From: an uncultured Clostridia bacterium
GTDB taxonomy: Bacteria; Bacillota; Clostridia; TANB77; CAG-508
NCBI GenBank assembly: GCA_934167165.1
Contig: CAKPKG010000015.1
Span: forward strand, 1-28,997
Reading direction: 5' to 3'
Length of the DNA: 28,997 bases
The notes under the pieces: generated by a model
Seen by the model: the letters and a program-made list of their open reading frames with translations, nothing else
Told to the model about the DNA's origin: nothing
Databases searched by the model: none
Position numbers and translations under genes: made by a program
Shown: positions 8,756 to 16,237 of the stretch, in pieces
Position numbering within the stretch: position 1 is the first letter of the stretch
How the letters are laid out: each line of letters opens with the position of its first letter

Positions 8756-9468
8756 AAACAATTTGAAACATCCCGAATCCGGGCTGAATGCTTGCTCCCC
8801 ATACCAGCTTTATATAAATAATTTAAAAGTTCTATATCTCCTTTTAGTTTGAAAATTCCTGTTGAACATTCTATTTGTTTTTCATAAAATTTTATAATTA
8901 CTTTTTTAGCTTTTATTGGAGCAATCTTAAATGTATCTACTTCTTCTGTTGGAATATTTGCTATTTTCAATTGCTCTTTAATATTCATTTTTAATGTTGC
9001 TTCAAACTTTTCATTTTCAAATGAATAATAGTAATCTTTATTTTCTTTTCTTTGACGAACACAAAGTGGAGCTTGAAATTTTATAATTATTTTATTCTCT
9101 TTAATTTCTTTTTCTGGTATAAGTACAATATTTTGTAATTTCCATGAATTCTGACTAATTGAAAATTTCTTATCTTTTTGATGATTAAATGCATTATATA
9201 ATGTAATTGCAGTTTCATAATTTTCCATTGTCATATTCATTTCAAATTTCTTATCTTCTATTACTATTTCTTCGCCATTTATCTTTGGCTTTCTAAAGAA
9301 AACAGAAAAAGCATACGGTTTTATAATATTATCTTTTTGGTTATAGTATTTTTTAAATTCATTTTCGCTATAGTCAGATAATGCTAGTTTTATAAAACTA
9401 ATTATGCTTCTTCTATAATCAATTGGCATTTTTGTGTTTTCTAGTATAAAATACAACTTAATTCTCAC
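8754..9468 (-). pseudogene. cas6: crRNA-processing endoribonuclease Cas6, frameshifted into cas8b
   Basis: Cas6 cleaves the repeat in pre-crRNA. The gene starts with GTG at 9468 (GGAGGTG at 9474-9480). It codes for a RAMP-like protein opening MRIKLYFILENTKMP, with KPYAFSVFF near residue 50 and TGIFKLKGD near 205. The hallmark glycine-rich end begins as AGMGSKHSA and then turns into RIRDVSNCL. Removing one C from the CCC at 8781-8783 restores GFGMFQIV followed by TAA at 8754-8756, an almost perfect Cas6 ending and a normal length of about 237 residues. The current sequence instead reads on into cas8b. Either the gene is mutated, a +1 shift at GCC-CGG (a rare Arg codon in such an AT-rich genome) is used, or the extra base is an assembly error. 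The first ~228 residues are intact. Confidence 0.85.
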
Positions 9469-9525
9469 TTTTTCACCTCCTATTTACTTAAATATTTATA
9501 TTATGACATTTGTTTCTTTTTTTAT

Positions 9526-9554
9526 ATCATATTGTCAAGGAGTTATTCTGTCGA
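9526..9554 (-). promoter_or_regulatory. Candidate promoter of the cas operon
   Basis: On the minus strand TCGACA (9549-9554) and TATGAT (9526-9531) are separated by exactly 17 bases, each one mismatch from the sigma-A consensus. The cas6 GTG is about 58 bases downstream of the -10. A TTGACA lies inside the spacer but has no -10 at the right distance. Gene order and overlaps suggest that one transcript covers all cas genes and reaches the leader. Confidence 0.6.
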
Positions 9555-9595
9555 ATACTGTCGCTTCAATAATTTAATATATTTTTTCATCAAAT

Positions 9596-9623
9596 AAAGA
9601 GCCTAAATAAATCTAGGCTCTTT
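9596..9623 (-). terminator. Hairpin terminator between the nuclease group and the cas operon
   Basis: AAAGAGCCTA and TAGGCTCTTT form a perfect 10-bp stem with an 8-base loop. On the minus strand it follows the stop at 9638 and is followed by TTTATTTGATG then a run of A. It separates the upstream minus-strand genes from the cas promoter. Confidence 0.75.
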
Positions 9624-9637
9624 GTTTGATATTATAA

Positions 9638-10003
9638 TTACATAATTTCTTCTAATTTAGCAGTTATATTTTGGTTATAAATATATTTTCCATTAATTTT
9701 TTCATAAACTTCTCCAACTTTTGCATTATTTGGCAGAGTTATTTCACCAATTGAAATAATCCCTCCATCTCCATCTTCTGATATACACACAGAATTCTCA
9801 TCCATAATCCATGCCAATTCATTACCTTTTCTACTTTTATTATCTAAAAATATTTTTTTTCTTTCAAATATATTATATTCATTTATAACATTGTTTTCTT
9901 CATTTTTATTCATTGTATTTCCAAATACATTCTTTAGTTCATTAATAAATTTACCTATAAAGCTGTCTTCTCTCTTTCTATTATCGAATAAATTTAAATC
10001 CAA
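9638..10003 (-). CDS. Small acidic protein with a DUF3006-like C-terminal half
   Basis: The 121-residue protein starts at a TTG with AGGAGG seven bases upstream. It has no signal peptide or membrane segment. The first 60 residues (DSFIGKFINELKNVFGN and a charged stretch) are not recognised. The C-terminal half, with NSVCISEDGDGGIISIG, then LPNNAKVGEVYE and NGKYIYN, follows the pattern of DUF3006: a short beta domain with an acidic strand followed by LP-x-x-A-K-x-G-D/E-V. DUF3006 genes are often beside DNA-uptake or nuclease genes, and here the gene starts 11 bases after a DNA-entry-type nuclease. An inhibitor or partner role for that nuclease is a guess from position only. Confidence 0.6.
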   Translation of the reverse strand: MDLNLFDNRKREDSFIGKFINELKNVFGNTMNKNEENNVINEYNIFERKKIFLDNKSRKGNELAWIMDENSVCISEDGDGGIISIGEITLPNNAKVGEVYEKINGKYIYNQNITAKLEEIM

Positions 10004-10014
10004 TATTTTACCTC

Positions 10015-10744
10015 CTACTTTGCTAATTTGCTTTCTCCTGTTACGTAATTAATAGTTATTCCCTCTTGAACATTGTACACATATACGTTGAATTTAAGTT
10101 TTCCATTATCTTCAATAGAATATGCTTCAATTTCTACACCATTTATCAACTCATTATTGCCATCAAAATATGGTGTAACTCTGTATAACACATGGTTTGT
10201 TTTATTTTCTCTTAAATAATTATAAACTTTATCCTCAAATGGTTTCATTCCATTTATGTTAAAATTTTGAGTTCCTGTAATTAAATTTCTCTCATCTACA
10301 TCTATTCCACCAAGTTTCCATGCAATCAAATGACATCTATGATATATGTATCCACCTGGTACTATATTTGTGTCGTATTTTTTCTGTCTAAATCCACTTG
10401 GTGTAATAGAAGAATAATCATCTTTTTTATCATCTTCGTTTGCTTTCTTCCAACAAGTTTTTATCATTGCCATTCCGCACTTTTCCGTTTTTTAAGTCAG
10501 AATAATAATCTTGTTCTAGACTTAAGTCTTCATCGGAAAATTCAGGGTTATTATTATTTATTTCAACATGTGCTTCTCCCTTATATTCCGGAATGTTTGA
10601 TATTTCATAAGAAATTTTGTTGTTTTCTATTGTGTTAACTGCTTGATTTTCTTCTATTTGGCCCAAATATGATGTTATCATAACAAGCATAATAAATAAT
10701 ATTATTGCTGGAATTTGTTTTAATTTAATTGTTTTCTTTTTCAT
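10015..10744 (-). pseudogene. Membrane-anchored DNA-entry-type (DNA/RNA non-specific) endonuclease, frameshifted
   Basis: Two overlapping minus-strand frames encode one protein. The first (from ATG 10744, after AGGTGA) has an N-terminal membrane anchor with IPAIILFIMLVMITSYLG, followed by ISNIPEYKGEAHVEIN and YYSDLKN. The second carries the nuclease core: GGYIYHRCHLIAWKLGG with the catalytic His, then ERNLITGTQNFNINGM and PFEDKVYNYL. This matches streptococcal/clostridial Endonuclease_NS_2-type nucleases that degrade or import DNA at the cell surface. Removing one A from the A6 run at 10488-10493 joins the frames as DLKTEKCGMAM, where family members have a CG motif, giving about 242 residues. 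Whether the gene is truly broken, corrected by slippage in the A run, or misassembled cannot be told. It is followed at 11 bases by the DUF3006-like gene. Confidence 0.85.
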
Positions 10745-10794
10745 TTGTTTCACCTGTAATTTTAATATGATAATATTGGAATTTTTTCTAGCTT

Positions 10795-11213
10795 TTATAT
10801 AAAATTATTTTTTATCTTTTCAACTAATTTAACACACTTTTTATAAACTTCAGATGTTTCTCCGTATCTATTTTTTATATCTTCTAACCTTTTCTCATAA
10901 CCTACATCATTTCCATATTTATCTATTTGCATATCTGCTTGATTTAAAATATCCAAATATATAGATTCATACGCAATGTCTATCTCTCCATGAAAATATA
11001 TTTCTTTCCAATATTTATATTTATTTCTTTTAAAATTTCCCCACCAATTTTATTATGTTCTATTTTATTAGTTACGAATTCATAACCAATATCATGATTT
11101 AATCCTATAACAAAGCAATCATTTATTTCTTCTTCACTTAATCCTAAAACCTTTGCTATTTCTTCCATCTTTCTAGCAACTGCTAAAGAATGCTTTAGTC
11201 TATCTTCATCCAT
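10795..11213 (-). pseudogene. HD-domain (HDIG-type) hydrolase, frameshifted
   Basis: The open frame from 11213 codes for 77 residues: DRLKHSLAVARKMEEIA, then LNHDIGYEF and EHNKIGGEILKE, the metal-binding pattern of HD-domain phosphohydrolases. It then stops at 10980. In another frame the protein continues as YWKEIYFHGEIDIAYE, LDILNQADMQIDKYG and YEKRLEDIKNRYG to a stop at 10795, which is the usual C-terminal half of this family. Adding one T to the sequence near 11018-11022 would restore EINYKYWKEI and a protein of about 139 residues. The 5' end overlaps the cutA stop by 8 bases. Substrate unknown; relatives act on phosphorylated nucleotides or similar small molecules. Confidence 0.8.
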
Positions 11214-11523
11214 TTTTTATCTCCTTATCTATCCACTTTAAATATTCTTCATTTATACTTGTAATATCATATACCGCAAACTCAAAACATTCATAACTAT
11301 GTATGCTTTTTATTATCTCATATATCTCTTTTAGGCAATTTTTCTTAGTTTTCATTTGAAGTAGGTATTCTTTTGAATTTTCTCTTTTATTATTCCAATT
11401 CCAACTACTTTCACTTTCTATTATGTGACAACTAGCAACTAGTTTTTTATCTAGCAATTTCTTTGCAATTTTGTTTATTTCATTTTTATTGTCACTTGCA
11501 GTTTCTAACATACAATAGTCCAA
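11206..11523 (-). CDS. cutA: Divalent cation tolerance protein CutA
   Basis: CutA is a small trimeric ferredoxin-like protein linked to copper and divalent-metal tolerance; its exact role is unsettled. The 105-residue protein fits the family in length and pattern: DYCMLETASDNKNEINKIAK, KKLVASCHIIE, SSWNWNNKRENSKEYLLQMK, then YECFEFAVYDI and YLKWIDKEI. The start is a TTG at 11523 with GGAGG about eight bases upstream. It overlaps the start of the HD-domain gene by 8 bases and lies 37 bases after the GNAT gene on the same strand. Confidence 0.88.
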   Translation of the reverse strand: MDYCMLETASDNKNEINKIAKKLLDKKLVASCHIIESESSWNWNNKRENSKEYLLQMKTKKNCLKEIYEIIKSIHSYECFEFAVYDITSINEEYLKWIDKEIKNG

Positions 11524-11560
11524 AACAATTACCTCCTTAGCTAATCTTTTATATCATTTT

Positions 11561-11980
11561 CTATTTATCATACAAAATCATTCCTGCACCAAGTTCTTCA
11601 TTAGGTCTTGATACAAATCCAAATTTCTCATAAAAACTTTCTTTTCCTTTTGATGCTCCTAAATATGTTCTTATTTCTGGATTTATCTTCTTATATTCAT
11701 TAATCTTTTCTATTAATTTGTTCATTATACCTGTTCCTATTTTTTTACCTTGGTATTCTGGAATTACCATTATATCTTGTATATATAAAAATATTGTTTT
11801 ATCTCCAATAATTCTTCCATATCCAATTAAATCAGCACCATTGTAGACACAAAGTGAGTATAATGTATTTTTTAAAGCTTCTTCTATAATATTGTTTTCT
11901 CTTGTTCCCCAACCTACTGATTCTGTTAGTGTGTTAAATTCCGTAGCTGTTGGAGTTTTTTCAATATAATTTATTTGCAT
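11561..11980 (-). CDS. GNAT-family N-acetyltransferase
   Basis: The protein would transfer an acetyl group from acetyl-CoA to a small molecule or protein amine. The 139-residue sequence has the GNAT core: GADLIGYGRIIGDKTIF (strand pair), YIQDIMVIPEYQGKKIGTGI (motif A with the Q-G-x-G-x-G/A acetyl-CoA loop), and ESFYEKFGFVSRP (motif B) near the C-terminus. It is a complete single-domain member. The substrate cannot be read from sequence. A good -10 lies 54 bases upstream. It heads the cutA-HD-nuclease group. Confidence 0.88.
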   Translation of the reverse strand: MQINYIEKTPTATEFNTLTESVGWGTRENNIIEEALKNTLYSLCVYNGADLIGYGRIIGDKTIFLYIQDIMVIPEYQGKKIGTGIMNKLIEKINEYKKINPEIRTYLGASKGKESFYEKFGFVSRPNEELGAGMILYDK

Positions 11981-12033
11981 TGTTCTTCTCCTATACCTCT
12001 TTTCATTATCTACTAGAAAAAATTTAGTTGTTT

Positions 12034-12039
12034 ATTATA
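12034..12039 (-). promoter_or_regulatory. Candidate -10 element upstream of the GNAT gene
   Basis: The minus strand has a perfect TATAAT here, 54 bases before the GNAT ATG. The only -35-like sequence, TTGAAA, is 20 bases upstream, a long spacer, so the promoter is tentative. Confidence 0.4.
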
Positions 12040-12169
12040 TTTTTTATTTGTGCTAAAATTTTCAATTCCTTTTGGTATTTTAAATTTTTCTGCATTGCCG
12101 TTGTTCTTTCTGTGGATATTATAGCACCTTTTCTCAAAAAAATAAAACATCTAGCACTATAAACTTAAT

Positions 12170-12214
12170 TGGTTGCATCGTAAGACTTAAACTTACGACC
12201 TTCGGGTTATGAGC
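12170..12214 (-). repeat. Degenerate 3' fragment of tRNA-fMet (outermost att-like copy)
   Basis: The plus strand reads TGGTTGC, then a diverged T-arm, then CGACCTTCGGGTTATGAGC. This is the reverse complement of the 3' half of the tRNA-fMet at 25957-26032, from the anticodon to CCA. The acceptor and T-stem have drifted, but the T-stem still pairs. The 5' half of a tRNA is absent, so it is not a gene. It is read as the far attachment site of an island inserted behind the tRNA. It lies in the gene-free stretch 11981-12383, which otherwise holds the GNAT promoter, a tandem GAAAAGTTAA pair near 12234 and a hairpin at 12320-12353. Confidence 0.7.
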
Positions 12215-12319
12215 TGACATAACTCACGTTTTGAAAAGTTAAGAAAAGTTAAGTTCTTATTAGTATTTCAGTACTTTCAGAGTTTTACGTTTTCGGAACA
12301 TTTGTGCGATTTTTGGAAT

Positions 12320-12353
12320 TTTGGGGAAAATTTTTCACCAAAATCTCCCCAAA
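12320..12353 (+). promoter_or_regulatory. Hairpin just upstream of the DUF6809-like gene
   Basis: TTTGGGGA (12320-12327) and TCCCCAAA (12346-12353) form a perfect 8-bp stem with an 18-base loop, about 20 bases before the Shine-Dalgarno GGAGG of the next gene. It could be a 5'-UTR control element or a terminator from upstream. No long T run follows on the plus strand, which favours the first. Confidence 0.4.
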
Positions 12354-12383
12354 GAAAAATGGTAAAAATTGGAGGTAAAATTT

Positions 12384-12695
12384 ATGAAAAACAAATTGTC
12401 AAATAATAAATTAAATGATTTATTATCAGATTGGATTATTTTTAGAGATGAGGAATTAGCAAGGTTAACAAAAGAGGATAAAAAACATCTTTTACACTTT
12501 GAAGAACTTGAGGACAAGCTACTAAAAAGCTTACCTTATAAGAACAGAGAATTTGCGAAGAAAATATTAGAACAAATTTATGATGACTTTTTAGATTTTT
12601 GCAATTATTACAATGATAAGTATTATAGAGCAGGTTTTGGTGATTGCTTGAATTTAGTTATTATGAGTTTGGTTGGTAAACATTATGGCTCTTAA
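12384..12695 (+). CDS. Small DUF6809-like protein of unknown function
   Basis: The product is 103 residues from the ATG at 12384 (GGAGG nine bases upstream); a longer frame from 12369 adds five residues and lacks a ribosome site. It has no signal or membrane segment. It is charged and mostly helical: NDLLSDWIIFRDEELARL, TKEDKKHLLHFEELEDKL and a C-terminal YYRAGFGDCLNLVIMSL. This resembles DUF6809, small proteins common on clostridial mobile elements; the match is from pattern only. It overlaps the following TnpV-like gene. These two are the only plus-strand genes in the island. Confidence 0.6.
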   Translation: MKNKLSNNKLNDLLSDWIIFRDEELARLTKEDKKHLLHFEELEDKLLKSLPYKNREFAKKILEQIYDDFLDFCNYYNDKYYRAGFGDCLNLVIMSLVGKHYGS

Positions 12696-12960
12696 AAAAT
12701 ATGGTATGCTTTTAAAGAAATATTTGAAAGAATTAAATCCTATGAAATATAGCAAACTTACTATTGATGGTAGTCTTATGGATTTTTTGTATGATGAAGA
12801 AAAGTATTTGTATAAGTATGCAGATATGGTGCGACTTTTCTTAAAACATCAGCACCCAGAGCCTAAAACTCACGAATTTATCGTGATGGCTCAGTATAAT
12901 AGTATGATTGATAATATGGTGGAAGAGTATGTAAGAAATGAAATTATGAAGATTGTGTAG
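12673..12960 (+). CDS. TnpV-like transposon-associated protein, short N-terminus
   Basis: TnpV is a small protein of unknown role encoded on clostridial conjugative and mobilisable transposons. The 95-residue frame carries the family core KKYGMLLKKYLKELNPMKYS, followed by a helical TIDGSLMDFLYDEEKYLY and, at the end, AQYNSMIDNMVEEYVRNEI, matching the family's closing MNNI-x-N-R-A-E-E-I pattern. The 30-40 residues that usually precede GKYGML are missing, and the upstream gene overlaps instead. It starts at TTG 12673 or ATG 12685; neither has a strong ribosome site, so coupling to the upstream gene is likely. No transposase or integrase is nearby. Confidence 0.65.
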   Translation: MVNIMALKKYGMLLKKYLKELNPMKYSKLTIDGSLMDFLYDEEKYLYKYADMVRLFLKHQHPEPKTHEFIVMAQYNSMIDNMVEEYVRNEIMKIV

Positions 12961-12963
12961 ATA

Positions 12964-12986
12964 AAAAAGCCCTATTGGGGCTTTTT
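12964..12986. terminator. Bidirectional hairpin terminator
   Basis: A-rich AAAAAGCCC, a short loop, then GGGCTTTTT form a strong stem flanked by A and T runs. It lies between the converging plus-strand TnpV-like gene (stop at 12960) and the minus-strand gene ending at 12987, so it can serve both. Confidence 0.85.
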
Positions 12987-13961
12987 CTATTTTATTTCCA
13001 TATATGAATTATCTATGATATTTTGTTTTTCTTTTTTAGTTAACATTTTATCTATAAAGTTTTGAAAAATTGGTGCTACCCAATATTGTGAATCTTTAAC
13101 TGGTTCTATATCATTATCTAAACAATCAACATAGTCAGATGATGTTATTGATTTTCCATCACAACATACAACGACCATAAAAAAGACTTTTATAACATAT
13201 ATCATTTGTTCTTTCATATATTCTATATTCTTTGTTTTTAAATACTTCACATTCATTTTATCATAACCATTTTTATGTATATAATCATTACATTCATTAT
13301 TAATTTTTTCTATTTCCAATAATTCTTTTTCTAGAAAACTTATAGATGATAAATTTTTCAATATTTGCTTCATATTAAAGTTCATTTTTTCTTCACCATC
13401 TAACCTTTTTATTTTTTTAACTCTTTCTTTATCATCAATATATTCAAAAGTAATATTTACTTCTTCTCCATTTATATTTTTTTCTACTTTTTCCCCTCTA
13501 ATTAGATATAGATAAACTTTTAAATTCTCTATTACATCTCTTAATGCAAAAAAACAAAACAATTTATTTGTATCCAAATTATTCATAAATCCATCTAAGT
13601 CCATCAAATTTCTCTTGGCTATTACTTCCGAAAAATTCATACAAGCATATTTTGGGCTTACTTCATCTACAAAAAAATTAATATTATCACTTAATGATAC
13701 CAACATATTTACACAATTCCAAATTTTTTCATTTTCAATTTCTAACATTTTAATACAGTCAAAGTTATTTATTAAATATTCTACATCTAAATAGTCGTCA
13801 GCATAAATTCTAATTTCATTTTTTTTATTATACACAACAATCTCAATATTAATCTCATTATTTTTCTGTATTTTGTTTAATATTTTTTCTTGTTCTTCAC
13901 TTAAGTCTATATATTTATTAATAATAGGTATATTTTTATAATACATTATAACTTTTTTCAT
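12987..13961 (-). CDS. Unknown protein paired with a RecF/AAA_13-like ATPase
   Basis: I do not recognise a family. The product is about 324 residues from the ATG at 13961 (GAGGAAG about nine bases upstream); an open frame continues six codons further to a GTG. It is a soluble, lysine- and aspartate-rich protein. An N-terminal half has beta-type segments such as INIEIVVYNKKNEIRIYADD. A helical C-terminal half has YIHKNGYDKMNVKYL and MIYVIKVFFMVVVC, a hydrophobic stretch too short to be called a membrane helix with confidence. It begins 40 bases after the ATPase stop and shares its strand, so the two are probably one transcript and act together. A defence effector is the likely role by context. 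Confidence 0.7.
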   Translation of the reverse strand: MKKVIMYYKNIPIINKYIDLSEEQEKILNKIQKNNEINIEIVVYNKKNEIRIYADDYLDVEYLINNFDCIKMLEIENEKIWNCVNMLVSLSDNINFFVDEVSPKYACMNFSEVIAKRNLMDLDGFMNNLDTNKLFCFFALRDVIENLKVYLYLIRGEKVEKNINGEEVNITFEYIDDKERVKKIKRLDGEEKMNFNMKQILKNLSSISFLEKELLEIEKINNECNDYIHKNGYDKMNVKYLKTKNIEYMKEQMIYVIKVFFMVVVCCDGKSITSSDYVDCLDNDIEPVKDSQYWVAPIFQNFIDKMLTKKEKQNIIDNSYMEIK

Positions 13962-14000
13962 TTTTCTATTCTTCCTCACTCTTACTATAACTATTTAAAA

Positions 14001-16214
14001 TTACTTTAAATTACACACTTTATTATATAGTTTAATTAAATATTCTACAGACATATCTATAATTGGCTCATACATAAAAGAATTAATATGTATGTTTTCT
14101 GAAGTCATTATTAATACTTCTTCTAATACAGCTTTAATCTCTTTTCCGTTTGCCATATTAAATTTCATATTATTCATTAATTCTCTAGTCTGATTTTGTT
14201 CTATATTATTAGTTATGTTCTTATTATTAATCTTGTTAATCATATACATTTCTGTTTTCAATCTTATTGCAATGGATAAAACAATTTTATTTTCTAATAA
14301 TACTTCATTTATTGTAGCATCTTGAACAATATCATTCGCTGTTTTAAAAATCAAATCAATCATTTTATTATTTCCTGCTATAGTAATTTGTTTCTTAGGA
14401 ATATTCCAACATTTTGTAAATATAGTTATAATATCAGATACTAATATATTATCTGTATCTTTTATTTGATCTTTTACTATTTCCTTATAATGCAAAAGAT
14501 TAGTTAAAAGTTTATAATCTTTATCGTTTTGTCCTTCAACATATTCTATTATGTTTCTAATAAAAGCTATTGAAGATATAAAAATTTTGGGTTGATTTAT
14601 TTTAGTTTTCCAAGTCATAAAAACATTTTTAGTATATTGTCCTTCCTTCAGTACAATCTCATCTTGGTGTTTTATCGCAAAAAATTTATTATTATTTAAA
14701 TTTAATCTAGAAGCTACACTTCTATAAAAATCAAAATTATGTGTTAAAATTATTAATTTAAATGATGAAATATTGATAATATCATTTAAATATTCTATTA
14801 TTGCGTATTTATTTTTATAATCAAAAGAATCTGCAATATCATCAAGTATTACTATATATTCTTTTCCTTCTATTTCCCTTGCTTTTAATTCATATAAAAT
14901 ATTTAGAATATATAAAGCCTTTTTTTCTCCATTACTTAAACAATCTTCTAAAGTTTCTCTTTTTACTTGTTTTTCTGTTGTTCCTACCATATAAGAAAAA
15001 TTCAAAACCAAAGCATCTTCTTTTAAAATTACATCTTCTTGATTTACTACTTCTATTTTGAAAGGCACACTGAATCTATCATTAAAAACATCCGTTACTT
15101 CTTTCCATATAGTACTTTGATCTTTTGCTTCCTTTATTATGTTTTTTAATCTCTCCTTATTATCACTATACAAATTTACTAAAATATTATATTTATCAAT
15201 TTGTTTTGCAAAATAATTTATCCATATCATTTTTTTAAATTTATCATAATTTTTTAATAATGGTATTAGCTTTTGATTTTTATATAATAAATCCTTGAAT
15301 TTTCTTAGTCCTGCTTTCCTATCTAATGTTATTTCAATAATTTTAAAATTTCTTTTTATATCTTCATCATTCAAAATTTTTTCTTCAACTTCTTGCATTT
15401 TATTTTCAAATTGTTCTTCATCCAAAACCATTCCATTTTCCAAAATCACTTTATGATTTGCTTGAAAAAAGCTATTATCTCTTAATGATTTAAGAGTAAT
15501 TGTTGCTCTGGTATTGTCAAATACTCCAGGTTTATATAATTCTGATGTCTCCAATATTTCATTATATTTTTTCATATAATCGCTAAGTGCATCTGCTACT
15601 ATTTTTTGTGATAAAGCCTTTTGTATATCTTCATTAATTACTTCTTTATACTTTATATTATTCAATATATCAATTTTTTCAAATTTATACTCATTTTTTA
15701 TTCTTTGCAAAACTTCACAAAAATCTTCTTTTTCATTTTCTTTAAAAATAGTCATAATTTCTTCTTCTATTTCATTAATACTATTTATACCAGATATTTT
15801 CTTAATTTCTTTTAAAAAGTTTTCTTTATTCTTACTTATATCATTCCAAATACTATCATATTCTTGTTTCAATTTTTTACTAGCTAGCAATTTACTTTTA
15901 TTAGTTGAATCATATCCTTCTATATATGTTTGAATAACTAAAACATCATCTCTACTTATATCTTTACCATCTATTTTTATATTCCTTATTGTGTTATTAT
16001 TAGGCTCAATTCTATCCTTTGTTTCCCTTTCATTTTCAATATCTAAAAAAGTATTGGCAAAAGATGTTTTCATCGTTCCATTAGACGCATATATTAAACA
16101 AGCGTTGATATCTTTTTTTAGACCTGTTTGATTGTCTATTTTCTTAAATTCAATAGTTTCATTTAATTTCTTTATTCCATAACAATTTTCTAAATTTAAT
16201 TCTAACTTTTCCAT
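14001..16214 (-). CDS. RecF/AAA_13-like ABC ATPase, probable phage-defence sensor
   Basis: The 737-residue protein has a split ABC ATPase head like RecF, RloC and PrrC. A P-loop IYASNGTMKTS (41-51) lies near the N-terminus. A long coiled-coil-like middle follows (about 110-420). Then come the signature CLSNGEKKAL (about 421-432), Walker B VILDDIADSFDYKNK (about 453-465) and IILTHNFDFYRS. The P-loop has Met where Gly normally precedes Lys, a variant I associate with a subgroup of these ATPases. The C-terminal 200 residues are helical and unrecognised. Heads of this kind serve as DNA- or phage-sensing modules in several defence systems, with a separate effector. It sits between a small membrane protein and an unknown gene on one strand, next to an R-M operon. 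No known named system could be assigned. Confidence 0.8.
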   Translation of the reverse strand: MEKLELNLENCYGIKKLNETIEFKKIDNQTGLKKDINACLIYASNGTMKTSFANTFLDIENERETKDRIEPNNNTIRNIKIDGKDISRDDVLVIQTYIEGYDSTNKSKLLASKKLKQEYDSIWNDISKNKENFLKEIKKISGINSINEIEEEIMTIFKENEKEDFCEVLQRIKNEYKFEKIDILNNIKYKEVINEDIQKALSQKIVADALSDYMKKYNEILETSELYKPGVFDNTRATITLKSLRDNSFFQANHKVILENGMVLDEEQFENKMQEVEEKILNDEDIKRNFKIIEITLDRKAGLRKFKDLLYKNQKLIPLLKNYDKFKKMIWINYFAKQIDKYNILVNLYSDNKERLKNIIKEAKDQSTIWKEVTDVFNDRFSVPFKIEVVNQEDVILKEDALVLNFSYMVGTTEKQVKRETLEDCLSNGEKKALYILNILYELKAREIEGKEYIVILDDIADSFDYKNKYAIIEYLNDIINISSFKLIILTHNFDFYRSVASRLNLNNNKFFAIKHQDEIVLKEGQYTKNVFMTWKTKINQPKIFISSIAFIRNIIEYVEGQNDKDYKLLTNLLHYKEIVKDQIKDTDNILVSDIITIFTKCWNIPKKQITIAGNNKMIDLIFKTANDIVQDATINEVLLENKIVLSIAIRLKTEMYMINKINNKNITNNIEQNQTRELMNNMKFNMANGKEIKAVLEEVLIMTSENIHINSFMYEPIIDMSVEYLIKLYNKVCNLK

Positions 16215-16237
16215 TTTTTTATTTCCTTTTATTTTTA

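Noticed and set aside
6895..9468. A purposeful evolved Cas6-Cas8b fusion protein
   Set aside because: The fused frame destroys the conserved Cas6 C-terminal loop, the intact ending is present one frame away, and a ribosome site with TTG sits at the native Cas8b start. A one-base indel is simpler.
10486..10495. Programmed -1 frameshift in the nuclease gene at A-AAA-AAC
   Set aside because: The heptamer is in the right phase, but a -1 shift enters a frame that stops within eight codons. The nuclease core needs a +1 shift or one A fewer.
12170..12214. A second tRNA-Met gene
   Set aside because: Only the 3' half from the anticodon onward is present, the acceptor has no 5' partner and there is no D-arm. 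It is a fragment.
12384..12960. Toxin-antitoxin pair
   Set aside because: Two small overlapping genes suggest it, but the second matches the TnpV pattern and neither shows a toxin fold or an operator-like palindrome at the promoter.
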